A stretch of DNA of 64,000 nucleotides from Gammaproteobacteria bacterium (GTDB lineage: Bacteria > Pseudomonadota > Gammaproteobacteria > Enterobacterales > Alteromonadaceae): positions 238,234 through 302,233 of the forward strand of contig JAAEZG010000003.1 in NCBI GenBank assembly GCA_018222985.1, written 5' to 3'. Made by a program: the position numbers and the translations under genes. Below the pieces are notes generated by a model. That model saw only the letters and a list, made by a program, of their open reading frames with translations. It was not told where the DNA came from and ran no database searches. This document shows, piece after piece, positions 1-7,795 of this stretch (its first letter is position 1; every line of letters starts with the position of its first letter).

Positions 1-69
1 AGTCAGGTGAATGAAAAACGTGAACTATTAATCTTCGTAACGCCACGAATTGTAACGAATACGCCGTAA
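1..69 (+). CDS. pilQ: Type IV pilus secretin PilQ, C-terminal end (partial)
   Basis: Only the last 22 codons and the stop lie in the window; the gene begins upstream. The frame from base 1 ends in a short segment with the core NEKRELLIFVTPRIV, which is the hallmark end of the secretin domain of PilQ-type outer-membrane secretins (last beta strand of the gate barrel). PilQ forms the outer-membrane channel for type IV pili. The position directly before aroK-aroB matches the pilMNOPQ-aroK-aroB order common in gammaproteobacteria, which supports the call. Confidence 0.85.
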   Translation, partial: SQVNEKRELLIFVTPRIVTNTP

Positions 70-72
70 ACC

Positions 73-101
73 TTGCTTATATAGCTGTGACTTGCGATAA
101 T
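73..101 (+). promoter_or_regulatory. Probable sigma-70 promoter of the aroK operon
   Basis: A -35-like TTGCTT (73-78) and a -10-like GATAAT (96-101) are separated by exactly 17 bases, about 90 bases before the aroK start and after the pilQ stop. It would drive aroK-aroB-dam and the overlapping genes behind them. This is sequence inspection only; no start site is known. Confidence 0.45.
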
Positions 102-193
102 CGCGCATCTTTTTGGTTGGGTAAAGGAAGGTCTTGAGACACTCCGGATTCCGTGAGTCACAGCTAGTTAAATAAGTGAAGTAACACATCAAT

Positions 194-712
194 ATGGCTG
201 AAAAACGTAACATTTTCTTAGTTGGCCCTATGGGCGCTGGTAAAAGCACAATTGGGCGGCAACTTGCTCGCCAACTCCACCTCGAATTTTACGACTCTGA
301 TACCGAAATCGAACGCCGCACGGGCGCCGATATCGCGTGGGTATTTGAGTTAGAAGGCGAGGAAGGCTTTCGTGCGCGCGAAGAAAAAGTTATTGAAGAA
401 CTCACCGAAAACACAGGCATTGTGTTGGCAACAGGCGGCGGCTCAATTCTTAGCAAAGAAAGCCGCAATCGTTTGTCTGCACGTGGCGTGGTGGTTTATT
501 TGCAAACCACTATTGAAAAGCAGCTTGCTCGCACTCAACGTGACAAGCGTCGCCCACTCATTGCAGAAGCGGATAACCCACGCGAAGTACTTGAAAACTT
601 AGCCGAAGCGCGTAATGCTCTGTACGAAGAAATTGCCGACATTGTGGTGCGCACTGACGAGCAAAGCACCAAAGTTGTCATTGACCAAATTATTGAAAAG
701 GTTGGCTTATAA
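194..712 (+). CDS. aroK: Shikimate kinase
   Basis: ATP-dependent phosphorylation of shikimate to shikimate 3-phosphate, a cytoplasmic step of chorismate and aromatic amino-acid synthesis. The 172-residue product has the normal family length. The Walker A loop GPMGAGKST is at residues 11-19, followed by the shikimate-binding DSD, the GEEGFR segment and the GGG of the substrate site (ATGGGS). It lies 30 bases before aroB, the usual pairing. The ATG at 194 has only a weak ribosome site (AGTGAAG region), but no better start exists in this frame and the family N-terminus begins here. Confidence 0.97.
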   Translation: MAEKRNIFLVGPMGAGKSTIGRQLARQLHLEFYDSDTEIERRTGADIAWVFELEGEEGFRAREEKVIEELTENTGIVLATGGGSILSKESRNRLSARGVVVYLQTTIEKQLARTQRDKRRPLIAEADNPREVLENLAEARNALYEEIADIVVRTDEQSTKVVIDQIIEKVGL

Positions 713-742
713 CAGCCCGCTATTCACAACGCGGAGGCGTTC

Positions 743-1831
743 ATGCAGAAAACCACACAGCAGATTATCGTGGGCCTGGGTGAGCGCAGCTATCCAATTG
801 ATATTGGCGCGGGGCTACTTTCCCGCCCCCCTCTGTTTGAGCACTTACCCCAGCAAATTTTGCTACTCACCAATACCATGGTTGGCCCGCTTTACGCGGC
901 ACGCGTGCGTGAGCAGTTAAGTCAGCACAAGGTTATCGTACACACCATAGATGACGGCGAGCAGGCCAAAAGCCTTGCCAATTATGGTGCCGTCATGGAC
1001 ACCCTTATTCAGCACAATTTTAATCGTGATTGCGCGATCATTGCGCTTGGCGGCGGCGTGGTTGGTGATTTGGCTGGTTTTGTAGCCGCGACATATCAGC
1101 GTGGTGTGCGCTTTTATCAAATTCCGACCACCTTACTGGCCCAAGTAGACTCGTCAGTCGGTGGTAAAACAGCGATCAACCACCCTGGTGGCAAAAATAT
1201 GGTTGGTGCATTCTACCAGCCGCAAGCGGTTCTCATTGACACCAACTGCTTGGCTAGCTTGAACGATCGCGACTACGCCTGTGGATTAGCCGAAGTTGTC
1301 AAATACGGCATTATTGCTGATGCCGAGTTTTTCACTTGGCTTGAAGCTCACGTCAACGAACTCAATGCACGCGACAGCGCCGCCTTAACCTATGCCATAC
1401 AGCGCAGCTGCGAAATAAAAGCTGACATTGTGGCGGCCGACGAGCGGGAACAGTCGGTGCGTGCACTATTAAATTTAGGCCACACGTTTGGGCACGCCAT
1501 TGAAGCCGCTCATTATGACACCTGGAAACACGGTGAAGCCGTGGCTGCCGGCACCGTGATTGCAGCCGAGCTTATGCATCAACTCGGTGAGTTAAGCGCC
1601 GCCGATGTGGTGCGTATTGAAGCCCTATTACAGGCGCTTCAGCTACCGGTACGCGCACCACAAATGCCGTTAGCGCAGTGGCAAGCATTTATGCAACGTG
1701 ATAAAAAAGTACAAGACGGTACCGTTCGCTTGGTGTTACCAACAGCCATTGGTGCGGCTTGTTTGCGCCCTATGGCCGACTGGCAAGTTATTGGCCAAGC
1801 CATTACAGCAATGAGCACAACAAATGATTAA
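743..1831 (+). CDS. aroB: 3-dehydroquinate synthase
   Basis: Converts DAHP to 3-dehydroquinate, second step of the shikimate pathway, with NAD and a divalent metal. Of 362 residues, GGGVVGD at 103-109 forms the NAD site. QIPTTLLAQVDSSVGGKT (127-143) is the family signature, and the metal ligands are expected at E184, H247 and H263. A good ribosome site (GCGGAGG) precedes the ATG. The stop overlaps the dam start by 8 bases. In enterobacteria damX sits between aroB and dam; here it is missing. Confidence 0.97.
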   Translation: MQKTTQQIIVGLGERSYPIDIGAGLLSRPPLFEHLPQQILLLTNTMVGPLYAARVREQLSQHKVIVHTIDDGEQAKSLANYGAVMDTLIQHNFNRDCAIIALGGGVVGDLAGFVAATYQRGVRFYQIPTTLLAQVDSSVGGKTAINHPGGKNMVGAFYQPQAVLIDTNCLASLNDRDYACGLAEVVKYGIIADAEFFTWLEAHVNELNARDSAALTYAIQRSCEIKADIVAADEREQSVRALLNLGHTFGHAIEAAHYDTWKHGEAVAAGTVIAAELMHQLGELSAADVVRIEALLQALQLPVRAPQMPLAQWQAFMQRDKKVQDGTVRLVLPTAIGAACLRPMADWQVIGQAITAMSTTND

Positions 1832-2690
1832 GCAGCGCGCCTTTTTAAAGTGGGCAGGCGGAAAATACAATCTTATTGAGCCAATTACCGCAGTACTGCC
1901 GGCAGGCAATAAGCTGATTGAACCATTTGTTGGCGCCGGCTCGGTGTTTTTAAACACCGACTACCCCAAATATTTGCTGAACGACGTAAACCCCGATCTG
2001 ATTACCTTATTCAAAACCGTGAAACGTCGCCCAAAACGTTTCATTGAAGACGCGCGCAAACTATTTACTCAGGCCAATAATACCGCCGATGCCTATTATG
2101 CACTGCGCCAGCAGTTTAACCAAAGCACCGACCCTTACGAGCGTTCGCTGCTGTTTTTGTACCTAAACCGCCATGGCTACAACGGCCTATGCCGCTACAA
2201 CTTATCAGGGCAGTTCAATGTGCCTTTTGGGCAGTATTTACGGCCTTATTTTCCACAAGCGGAAATTGAGTTTTTTGCGGAAAAAGCCAAACGGGCTACC
2301 TTTACCTGTATGAGCTTTGAAAACGTATTTCGGCGCGCCCGCCAAGGCGACGTGGTTTATTGCGATCCGCCCTACGCACCACTGAGCTTAACCGCTAACT
2401 TTACCAGTTACGCGTGTGGTGGTTTTGGTATGGATGACCAAACTGAATTGGCACGCCGCGCAGAGAACACGGCGCGAAAACGTGGCATTCCAGTGGTTAT
2501 TAGCAATCACGACACAGAATTTACACGTTTGTTGTATAAAAAAGCGCAATTAGAAACCCTGCAGGTGTCGCGCTTTATTAGCCCTAAAGGTGACGGTCGC
2601 GGCAAAGTTGCCGAACTACTGGCCGTATACGCTCAACGCACTGGCAACGTCGTTACTTTAAATCCTCAGTTACGGAAGCATGTACGATGA
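1824..2690 (+). CDS. dam: DNA adenine methyltransferase Dam
   Basis: Methylates adenine in GATC, used for mismatch-repair strand choice and replication control. The 288-residue protein has the FLKWAGGK motif near the N-terminus (7-14), the AdoMet loop EPFVGAGS (33-40) and the catalytic DPPY at 181-184. Order and length match orphan Dam enzymes of gammaproteobacteria. It overlaps aroB by 8 bases and elaA by 4 (ATGA), so it is translated as part of the aroK operon. Confidence 0.95.
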   Translation: MIKQRAFLKWAGGKYNLIEPITAVLPAGNKLIEPFVGAGSVFLNTDYPKYLLNDVNPDLITLFKTVKRRPKRFIEDARKLFTQANNTADAYYALRQQFNQSTDPYERSLLFLYLNRHGYNGLCRYNLSGQFNVPFGQYLRPYFPQAEIEFFAEKAKRATFTCMSFENVFRRARQGDVVYCDPPYAPLSLTANFTSYACGGFGMDDQTELARRAENTARKRGIPVVISNHDTEFTRLLYKKAQLETLQVSRFISPKGDGRGKVAELLAVYAQRTGNVVTLNPQLRKHVR

Positions 2691-3130
2691 ACTGGTATTT
2701 AAAAAGCTTTGCAGAACTCACAACAACCGAGTTGTACGCAATTTTGCAGCGCCGCGAAGAAGTTTTTGTGGTGGAGCAAACCTGCCCGTATTTAGACGCG
2801 GACGGCGCCGATGACAAGGCATTGCACTTGTGGGCAGATAGCGACAAAGAAAGCGTGGTGGCTTACGCACGAATCTTTTTGGGCGAAAGCAGCAACGGAT
2901 ATAGCCGAATTGGTCGAGTACTCACTTCTGAGTCAGTACGTCGCCACGGTTATGGCCGTGAGCTCATGCTGCGGGCCATTGACGTGTGCGAACGCTATAC
3001 CCCGCAATTACCCATTCGTTTAGGCGCGCAAGTGTATTTGCGAGCCTTTTATGAAAGCTTCGGGTTTACCGCCATTAGCGACGAGTACCTTGAAGACGAT
3101 ATTCCCCATATTGATATGGAACGCCGTTAA
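2687..3130 (+). CDS. elaA: GNAT-family N-acetyltransferase, ElaA type
   Basis: A 147-residue acetyltransferase of the ElaA group; its physiological substrate is not known. Visible features are the N-terminal REEVFVVEQ segment typical of the family, the beta-4 strand RIGRVLTSESVRRHGYGRE carrying the acetyl-CoA pyrophosphate loop, and the C-terminal FYESFGF motif. It overlaps dam by 4 bases and touches rsmJ by one base (TAATG), so it is part of the same transcription unit. Confidence 0.85.
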   Translation: MNWYLKSFAELTTTELYAILQRREEVFVVEQTCPYLDADGADDKALHLWADSDKESVVAYARIFLGESSNGYSRIGRVLTSESVRRHGYGRELMLRAIDVCERYTPQLPIRLGAQVYLRAFYESFGFTAISDEYLEDDIPHIDMERR

Positions 3131-3798
3131 TGAGCGACACTGGCTTTGTGCTCGAGCAAGGCGACGACGGCTTGCAATTGCGCTGGCTAGAACAGCCCAA
3201 AATGTTGCCGCTTCGCATTGATTTTTTAGCCGGTAAAAGTGCTTTTCGGGCGGCGCAAGCGCGCATTAAAGACGAAGCCATTGCCCGCGCCTGTGCGCTA
3301 CACAAATTAAAAGCCCCTAGTTTATTAGATGCCACGGCCGGCCTTGGGCGCGATGCGTTGGTACTTGCTCAGCTAGGTGCCCATGTTGGGCTGAACGAAC
3401 GCCACCCCATAGTGCGCCAGCTGTTACAAGACGCATTGCAACGTTTGCACGCCGCCATGCCAGATTGGCAGCAGCGACTATACTTTGTTGATATTTCAGA
3501 ATTAGCGGCGCTGACCGACGACAGTTTTGATGTGGTTTATTTAGACCCGATGTACCCTAAAGGTGATCGCAAAGCCAAAGCCGCCGTAAAGAAAGACATG
3601 CAAATGTTTCAGCAACTTGTTGGCAGCGACGAAGACGCCGACGCCCTGCTAGCACCTGCATTACGTATTGCGCGTCAGCGCGTGGTGGTAAAACGCCCAC
3701 AACATGCTGACTTTTTAGCCGGTGTAAAACCTCACGCACAAGTGATCAGTAAAAAACACCGCTTTGACCTTTATTTTCCGGAGCAACAACATGATTAA
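3130..3798 (+). CDS. rsmJ: 16S rRNA (guanine-1516-N2)-methyltransferase RsmJ
   Basis: AdoMet-dependent methyltransferase that modifies G1516 of 16S rRNA. The 222-residue protein shows PLRIDFLAGK, the AdoMet motif LLDATAGLGRDALVLA, and the catalytic-loop LDPMYP, all characteristic of the YhiQ/RsmJ family. The start overlaps the elaA stop by one base; its own stop lies 8 bases inside the peroxiredoxin gene. Translation coupling along the operon is likely. Confidence 0.93.
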   Translation: MSDTGFVLEQGDDGLQLRWLEQPKMLPLRIDFLAGKSAFRAAQARIKDEAIARACALHKLKAPSLLDATAGLGRDALVLAQLGAHVGLNERHPIVRQLLQDALQRLHAAMPDWQQRLYFVDISELAALTDDSFDVVYLDPMYPKGDRKAKAAVKKDMQMFQQLVGSDEDADALLAPALRIARQRVVVKRPQHADFLAGVKPHAQVISKKHRFDLYFPEQQHD

Positions 3799-4267
3799 AA
3801 CGAATGATCGTATTCCTGCTGGCACGTTAACAGCACTTGGTGAAGTGGGCATGCAGCAATTTGACCCAGCCGAGCTATTTGCCAAAGGCACGCATATTTT
3901 GTTTGCCGTACCTGGCGCCTTCACGCCTACTTGCTCAGAGAAGCATTTACCTGGCTTTGTTGAGCACGCTGACAAACTGCGCGCCAAAGGCGTACAAACC
4001 ATTGCATGCGTTGCAGTAAACGATGCGTTTGTGATGAAAGCATGGGGCAAAGCATTAAACGTTGGTGACGCCGTGATGTTATTGGCTGACGGCGATGCGT
4101 CATATCACCAAGAGCTTGGCCTGATTAAAGAAACAGGCAGCTTTGGCGGTACCCGTGCCGAGCGTTACGCCATGGTGATTACTGATGGTGTGATTAAACA
4201 TTTATTTGTTGAAGACGAAAAAACATACGGCGTCAGTAGCGCTGAGCACGTACTTGAAGCGTTGTAA
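3791..4267 (+). CDS. Peroxiredoxin, PRX5 type
   Basis: Thiol peroxidase that reduces hydrogen peroxide and alkyl hydroperoxides in the cytoplasm. The start is taken at 3791 because GGAG (3779-3782) sits at proper spacing before it and the family N-terminus begins there, giving 158 residues; a longer frame from 3764 runs antiparallel to this logic and has no ribosome site. The peroxidatic cysteine is C48 in PGAFTPTCS. FGGTRAERYAMVI near the C-terminus is the usual PRX5 signature. It lies directly before the flavoprotein with no gap. Confidence 0.93.
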   Translation: MIKTNDRIPAGTLTALGEVGMQQFDPAELFAKGTHILFAVPGAFTPTCSEKHLPGFVEHADKLRAKGVQTIACVAVNDAFVMKAWGKALNVGDAVMLLADGDASYHQELGLIKETGSFGGTRAERYAMVITDGVIKHLFVEDEKTYGVSSAEHVLEAL

Positions 4268-5458
4268 ATGTCGCAACACGCTGCACATGATGTGATTGTG
4301 ATTGGGGCCGGCGCTGCCGGCCTTCATTGCGCTGCCACCGCAGCCAAACGTGGCCGACGTGTGGTGGTGCTTGATCATGCCAAGCAAGCAGGTAAAAAAA
4401 TTCTTATCTCTGGTGGTGGCCGCTGTAACTTTACCAACATGTATGCCAGCCCAGAAAATTACTTGTCAGAAAACCCACATTTTTGTAAGTCAGCCTTAAG
4501 CCGTTACACCCAATGGGACTTTATAGGCTTAGTTAACGACTACGGTATTGCGTACCACGAAAAAACCTTAGGCCAGCTATTTTGCGACAACAGCGCCAAA
4601 GATATCGTTAATATGCTGATGAAAGAGTGCAGCAAATACGGTGCTCACGTGCAGTTACGCACCGAGGTGCTTGGTGTCGACCATAGCGCCGATGGCTACG
4701 TGGTGAAGACGTCACAAGGGTTGTTGCAGGCCGAGAAAGTGGTGGTGGCTTGTGGCGGGTTATCCATGCCGAAACTCGGCGCAACGCCTTTGGGCTACCA
4801 GCTTGCTGAGCAGTTTGGCCACCGCATTGTGCCCGTGCGTGCCGGCTTAGTTCCTTTTACCCTGCACGATGCCGACAAACAGCGTTACGCTGAACTTTCC
4901 GGCTTGTCGGTGGATGTTGTGGCGAGCAACGACCGCGCCAGCTTCAAAGAGGCGATGTTGTTTACCCACCGTGGTGTTTCTGGGCCGTCTATGCTGCAAA
5001 TATCGTCGTATTGGTACCCTGGTGAAACCGTTGCCGTGAATTTATTGCCGCAAGAAAATGTCTTTGAAAGCTTAACCTCCTTACGCCAAAGCCGCCCCCG
5101 CATGAGCCTACGCACCGCCGTACAAGAGTGGTTTCCAAAACGGCTAGCCCTAACCTTATGCGAGCAATACAATTGGCCCGACAAAAACCTAGCAGACTGC
5201 AGTAATGCCCAATTACAGCACGTTGCAGACACCCTGCACCAGTGGCCGCTAAAACCAAATGGCACCGAAGGTTACCGTACCGCAGAAGTAACCCTAGGCG
5301 GCGTCGACACCAATCAAATCAGCTCGAAAACCATGGAAAGTCGCCTACAGCCCGGCTTGTATTTCATTGGTGAAGTACTTGACGTAACCGGCTGGCTAGG
5401 TGGCTATAACTTTCAATGGGCCTGGAGCAGCGGCTGGGTTTGCGGCGAAAGCGTTTAG
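4268..5458 (+). CDS. BaiN/YhiN (HI0933) family flavoprotein
   Basis: FAD-dependent oxidoreductase of the HI0933/YhiN/BaiN family; the reaction in this host is unknown. The 396-residue protein starts with the dinucleotide-binding GAGAAG (13-18), followed by KKILISGGGRCNFTN (a family signature) and a C-terminal ATP/FAD-type GGYNFQWAWSSG. It starts on the base after the peroxiredoxin stop, so both are probably co-expressed. The family name BaiN comes from bile-acid work in gut bacteria and should not be carried over as a function here. Confidence 0.88.
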   Translation: MSQHAAHDVIVIGAGAAGLHCAATAAKRGRRVVVLDHAKQAGKKILISGGGRCNFTNMYASPENYLSENPHFCKSALSRYTQWDFIGLVNDYGIAYHEKTLGQLFCDNSAKDIVNMLMKECSKYGAHVQLRTEVLGVDHSADGYVVKTSQGLLQAEKVVVACGGLSMPKLGATPLGYQLAEQFGHRIVPVRAGLVPFTLHDADKQRYAELSGLSVDVVASNDRASFKEAMLFTHRGVSGPSMLQISSYWYPGETVAVNLLPQENVFESLTSLRQSRPRMSLRTAVQEWFPKRLALTLCEQYNWPDKNLADCSNAQLQHVADTLHQWPLKPNGTEGYRTAEVTLGGVDTNQISSKTMESRLQPGLYFIGEVLDVTGWLGGYNFQWAWSSGWVCGESV

Positions 5459-5567
5459 TACGTTTTAGTTAAGTATGTTCACAATTGGTTACTTTTCCCC
5501 TATAGGTCACAAATGAATTATAGTATATCTTGAAGTGACCTTAACATTCTTAATATAGGTGTTATTC

Positions 5568-5828
5568 ATGAGGCTGACCACTGGCCGACTGCTCGTGTTA
5601 GATGATGATCATCAAGTTAGCTCAACCATTCGCGAAATGGCACAAGCAGCTGGCTTTACCGCGCGGTCATGCACAGCGGCCGATGAATTTTTTAAACAAG
5701 TTCAGCAGTTCGACCCAACCCATATTATTCTCGATTTGGCCATGCCCGGCGCTGACGGTGTCGAGGTCATGCGTCGCTTAGCGCAAGAGCAATGCCACGC
5801 GACGCGATGCCAAGCGGCGGTAAATTAA
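5568..5828 (+). pseudogene. Truncated response-regulator receiver domain
   Basis: An ATG at 5568 opens a receiver domain with LVLDDDH (acidic pocket) and IILDLAMPG (phospho-acceptor Asp). The frame breaks off after about 80 residues, before the conserved Thr/Ser and Lys positions. The last codons read QEQCHAT and then run out of frame into sequence that encodes a histidine-kinase ATPase domain in another frame. A complete receiver is about 120 residues, so this piece should not fold as a working domain. It looks like the 5' remnant of a regulator fused by deletion to the next remnant. Confidence 0.6.
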
Positions 5829-6529
5829 CTATTGAAAGCGCCAACGTGCTGTTAGACGAAGACTATGCGCATGCCCATACCGAAGAAACGCCTGGCGAAT
5901 ATATTGTTATTTCCGTGTCCGACACCGGTACGGGGATGGCGTCCGATGTGATTCGCCACGCCTTCGAGCCATTTTTCACCACCAAAGAGCGCGGCAAAGG
6001 TAGCGGCCTCGGCTTAAGTATGGTGTATGGCTACGTCAAACAGTCCAATGGGCATATTAAAATTTATTCAGAGTTAGAGCACGGCACGACCATTAAAATT
6101 TATTTACCGCGCGTACACGGCACTGCCGAGGCTTTGTTGCAACGTTCACAGCCACAAATTATCGGCGGCCACGAGCATATTCTCATTGTCGAAGACGACG
6201 AATTAGTTCGCCACCATGTAATTCGGCAGTTGCAAGATTTCGGCTACGATATTGTTGCGGTCAGATCGGCGCATGGCGCATTAGAAATACTGAAAAATAA
6301 GCAGTTTGACTTGCTGTTTACCGACGTAGTGATGCCCGGAATGAACGGCCCGCAACTGGCCGTTGAGGCGCATAAGCTTTATCCAGACATGAAATTACTG
6401 TTCACCTCGGGCTATACCGAAAACGCCATTGTTCATCACGGCCGCTTAGACCCCGGCGTGAAGCTATTGAGTAAGCCTTATCGCCGCCAAGACCTAGCGA
6501 ATAAAATTCGCGAAGCCTTAGACGACTAG
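5792..6529 (+). pseudogene. Hybrid histidine kinase, C-terminal remnant (HATPase + receiver)
   Basis: This frame (245 codons) begins in the middle of the N-box of a kinase ATPase domain: RDAMPSGGKLTIE, where a family member would read NARDAMP. Then come the G1 box (SDTGTGM), F and G2 boxes (EPFFTTK, GSGLGLS), and a complete receiver with VEDDELV, LFTDVVMPG and the LSKPY lysine. The sensor, dimerisation/His and most of the N-box are missing. Relative to an intact N-box, one extra A appears in AATGCC(A)CGCGAC. A short protein could still be made from the ATG at 5792, but it would have no histidine to phosphorylate. Ends 8 bases before the convergent scsC. Confidence 0.65.
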
Positions 6530-6537
6530 TCGGTGGT

Positions 6538-7287
6538 TTAGTTTGACGGCGCTTGCTCTAGTGCCTCAACCACCACTTTTTCTAAATCGGCGTACTCTAC
6601 ATAGCCCGGAATAATACGGCCACCTATAATCATAGCCGGCGTTCCGTTGAGACCAAAATCACGGAACACTTCATAATTACGCTGAATAATTGTCGGTGTT
6701 GCATTCACACTGCGCAACTGCGAGCGAGTTCCCGTGCGACGAGCAATTTGCTCGAGCGATTTTTGGGTATGTAAGCCGCTTTTGGCGTACAGTAACTCAT
6801 GAACATCCGCGAATTGCTGTGGTTGGTTTTGCCATACGTTCAGCGCATAAGCTGCTGGGTTTAGCTTGCCACCTTCCACTTCAGCTTGGCGTAATGGAAT
6901 CATAATGTTAATCACTTTGAGTTGATCATATTCGCTAACAAGCTTTTGTAAGTGCGGCTCTAAACGTTTGCAGTAAGGGCAGTCGTAGTCAGTGAATACC
7001 ACGACTTCAAGAGTGGACTCTTTAGCTCCGAACCAAGGGTGTGTTTCATCATTCTCAAACAACCATGGCCCGTGTTCTGCGCTGCGCTTCTGCGCGGCAG
7101 CTTTATTTTCGATATAGCTTTTTAAGCTGTCTAACACACTGGGAATAATTTCAGGGTTTTGTTGCAACAGAGCTTCGATTTCTTGAAGCTGTGAGGCTTG
7201 TTCGGGGCTTTTTTGCTGTGCTTGTACCGACGTGGCTACCGCAAAACTTAGACTAATACTCAAAAATACTGACACTAAAAACTTCAT
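6538..7287 (-). CDS. scsC: DsbA-family thiol oxidoreductase, ScsC-like
   Basis: Periplasmic thioredoxin-fold protein of the DsbA/ScsC group (249 residues). A Sec signal peptide covers about residues 1-23 (cut after VQA). The active site is C103-PY-C106, and a cis-Pro loop lies in NGTPAMIIGG. ScsC proteins work with ScsB/ScsD in copper-stress tolerance, as oxidases, isomerases or thiol reductants. It is the last gene of a minus-strand set scsA-scsB-scsD-scsC, 13 bases after scsD. The exact partner role is inferred from context. Confidence 0.8.
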   Translation of the reverse strand: MKFLVSVFLSISLSFAVATSVQAQQKSPEQASQLQEIEALLQQNPEIIPSVLDSLKSYIENKAAAQKRSAEHGPWLFENDETHPWFGAKESTLEVVVFTDYDCPYCKRLEPHLQKLVSEYDQLKVINIMIPLRQAEVEGGKLNPAAYALNVWQNQPQQFADVHELLYAKSGLHTQKSLEQIARRTGTRSQLRSVNATPTIIQRNYEVFRDFGLNGTPAMIIGGRIIPGYVEYADLEKVVVEALEQAPSN

Positions 7288-7300
7288 AACATCTCCAAAA

Positions 7301-7795
7301 TTAGTGCATTAGGCGCGCCCACTGCAGGCGCAACCATAACCCCACTGGCGTTGATGCACCAGTGGTATATGAAACAATTTCTCCGTTGGCAATAATGGCA
7401 ACCGTTGGGGTTGCCGCTATTTGCCAACGTTGGGCTAGCATTCCCGTGCTGTCATTCACGGTTTCAAACTGGTAGTCATTCGTGGTTAGATACTGGGTTA
7501 ACTGTGTATCATCACCGGAACGAATGGCAATGCTAAACACTGGGTAGTCTTCAGCTAGCCAATCTATGGTTGGCGAGACTAGCTCACAAATGGGGCACCA
7601 AGTTCCCCAAAAATAAAGCACCACAGGCTGCTCATGGCTACGCTGCAAAATATCCACAGAGGCTTCGGACAATGTAATAACGCTCAGTGGACCGATAGGC
7701 CCACTGGGCAAGTTACGCCCGCGCCAAGCGTCTACAGCAAAGCTAATTGCCAGAAACAACACCACGTAAAGTAGTATTTGCTTAATTCGCTTCAT
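7301..7795 (-). CDS. scsD: TlpA-like membrane-anchored thioredoxin, ScsD-like
   Basis: A 164-residue thioredoxin-fold protein with one N-terminal membrane segment (about 7-22) and the active site WC67PIC70 in a TlpA/ScsD context (YFWGTWCPIC). The fold faces the periplasm. The start overlaps the end of scsB by 14 bases, which argues for coupled translation. ScsD is the usual fourth member of the suppressor-of-copper-sensitivity group. A generic TlpA assignment is the alternative. Confidence 0.8.
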   Translation of the reverse strand: MKRIKQILLYVVLFLAISFAVDAWRGRNLPSGPIGPLSVITLSEASVDILQRSHEQPVVLYFWGTWCPICELVSPTIDWLAEDYPVFSIAIRSGDDTQLTQYLTTNDYQFETVNDSTGMLAQRWQIAATPTVAIIANGEIVSYTTGASTPVGLWLRLQWARLMH

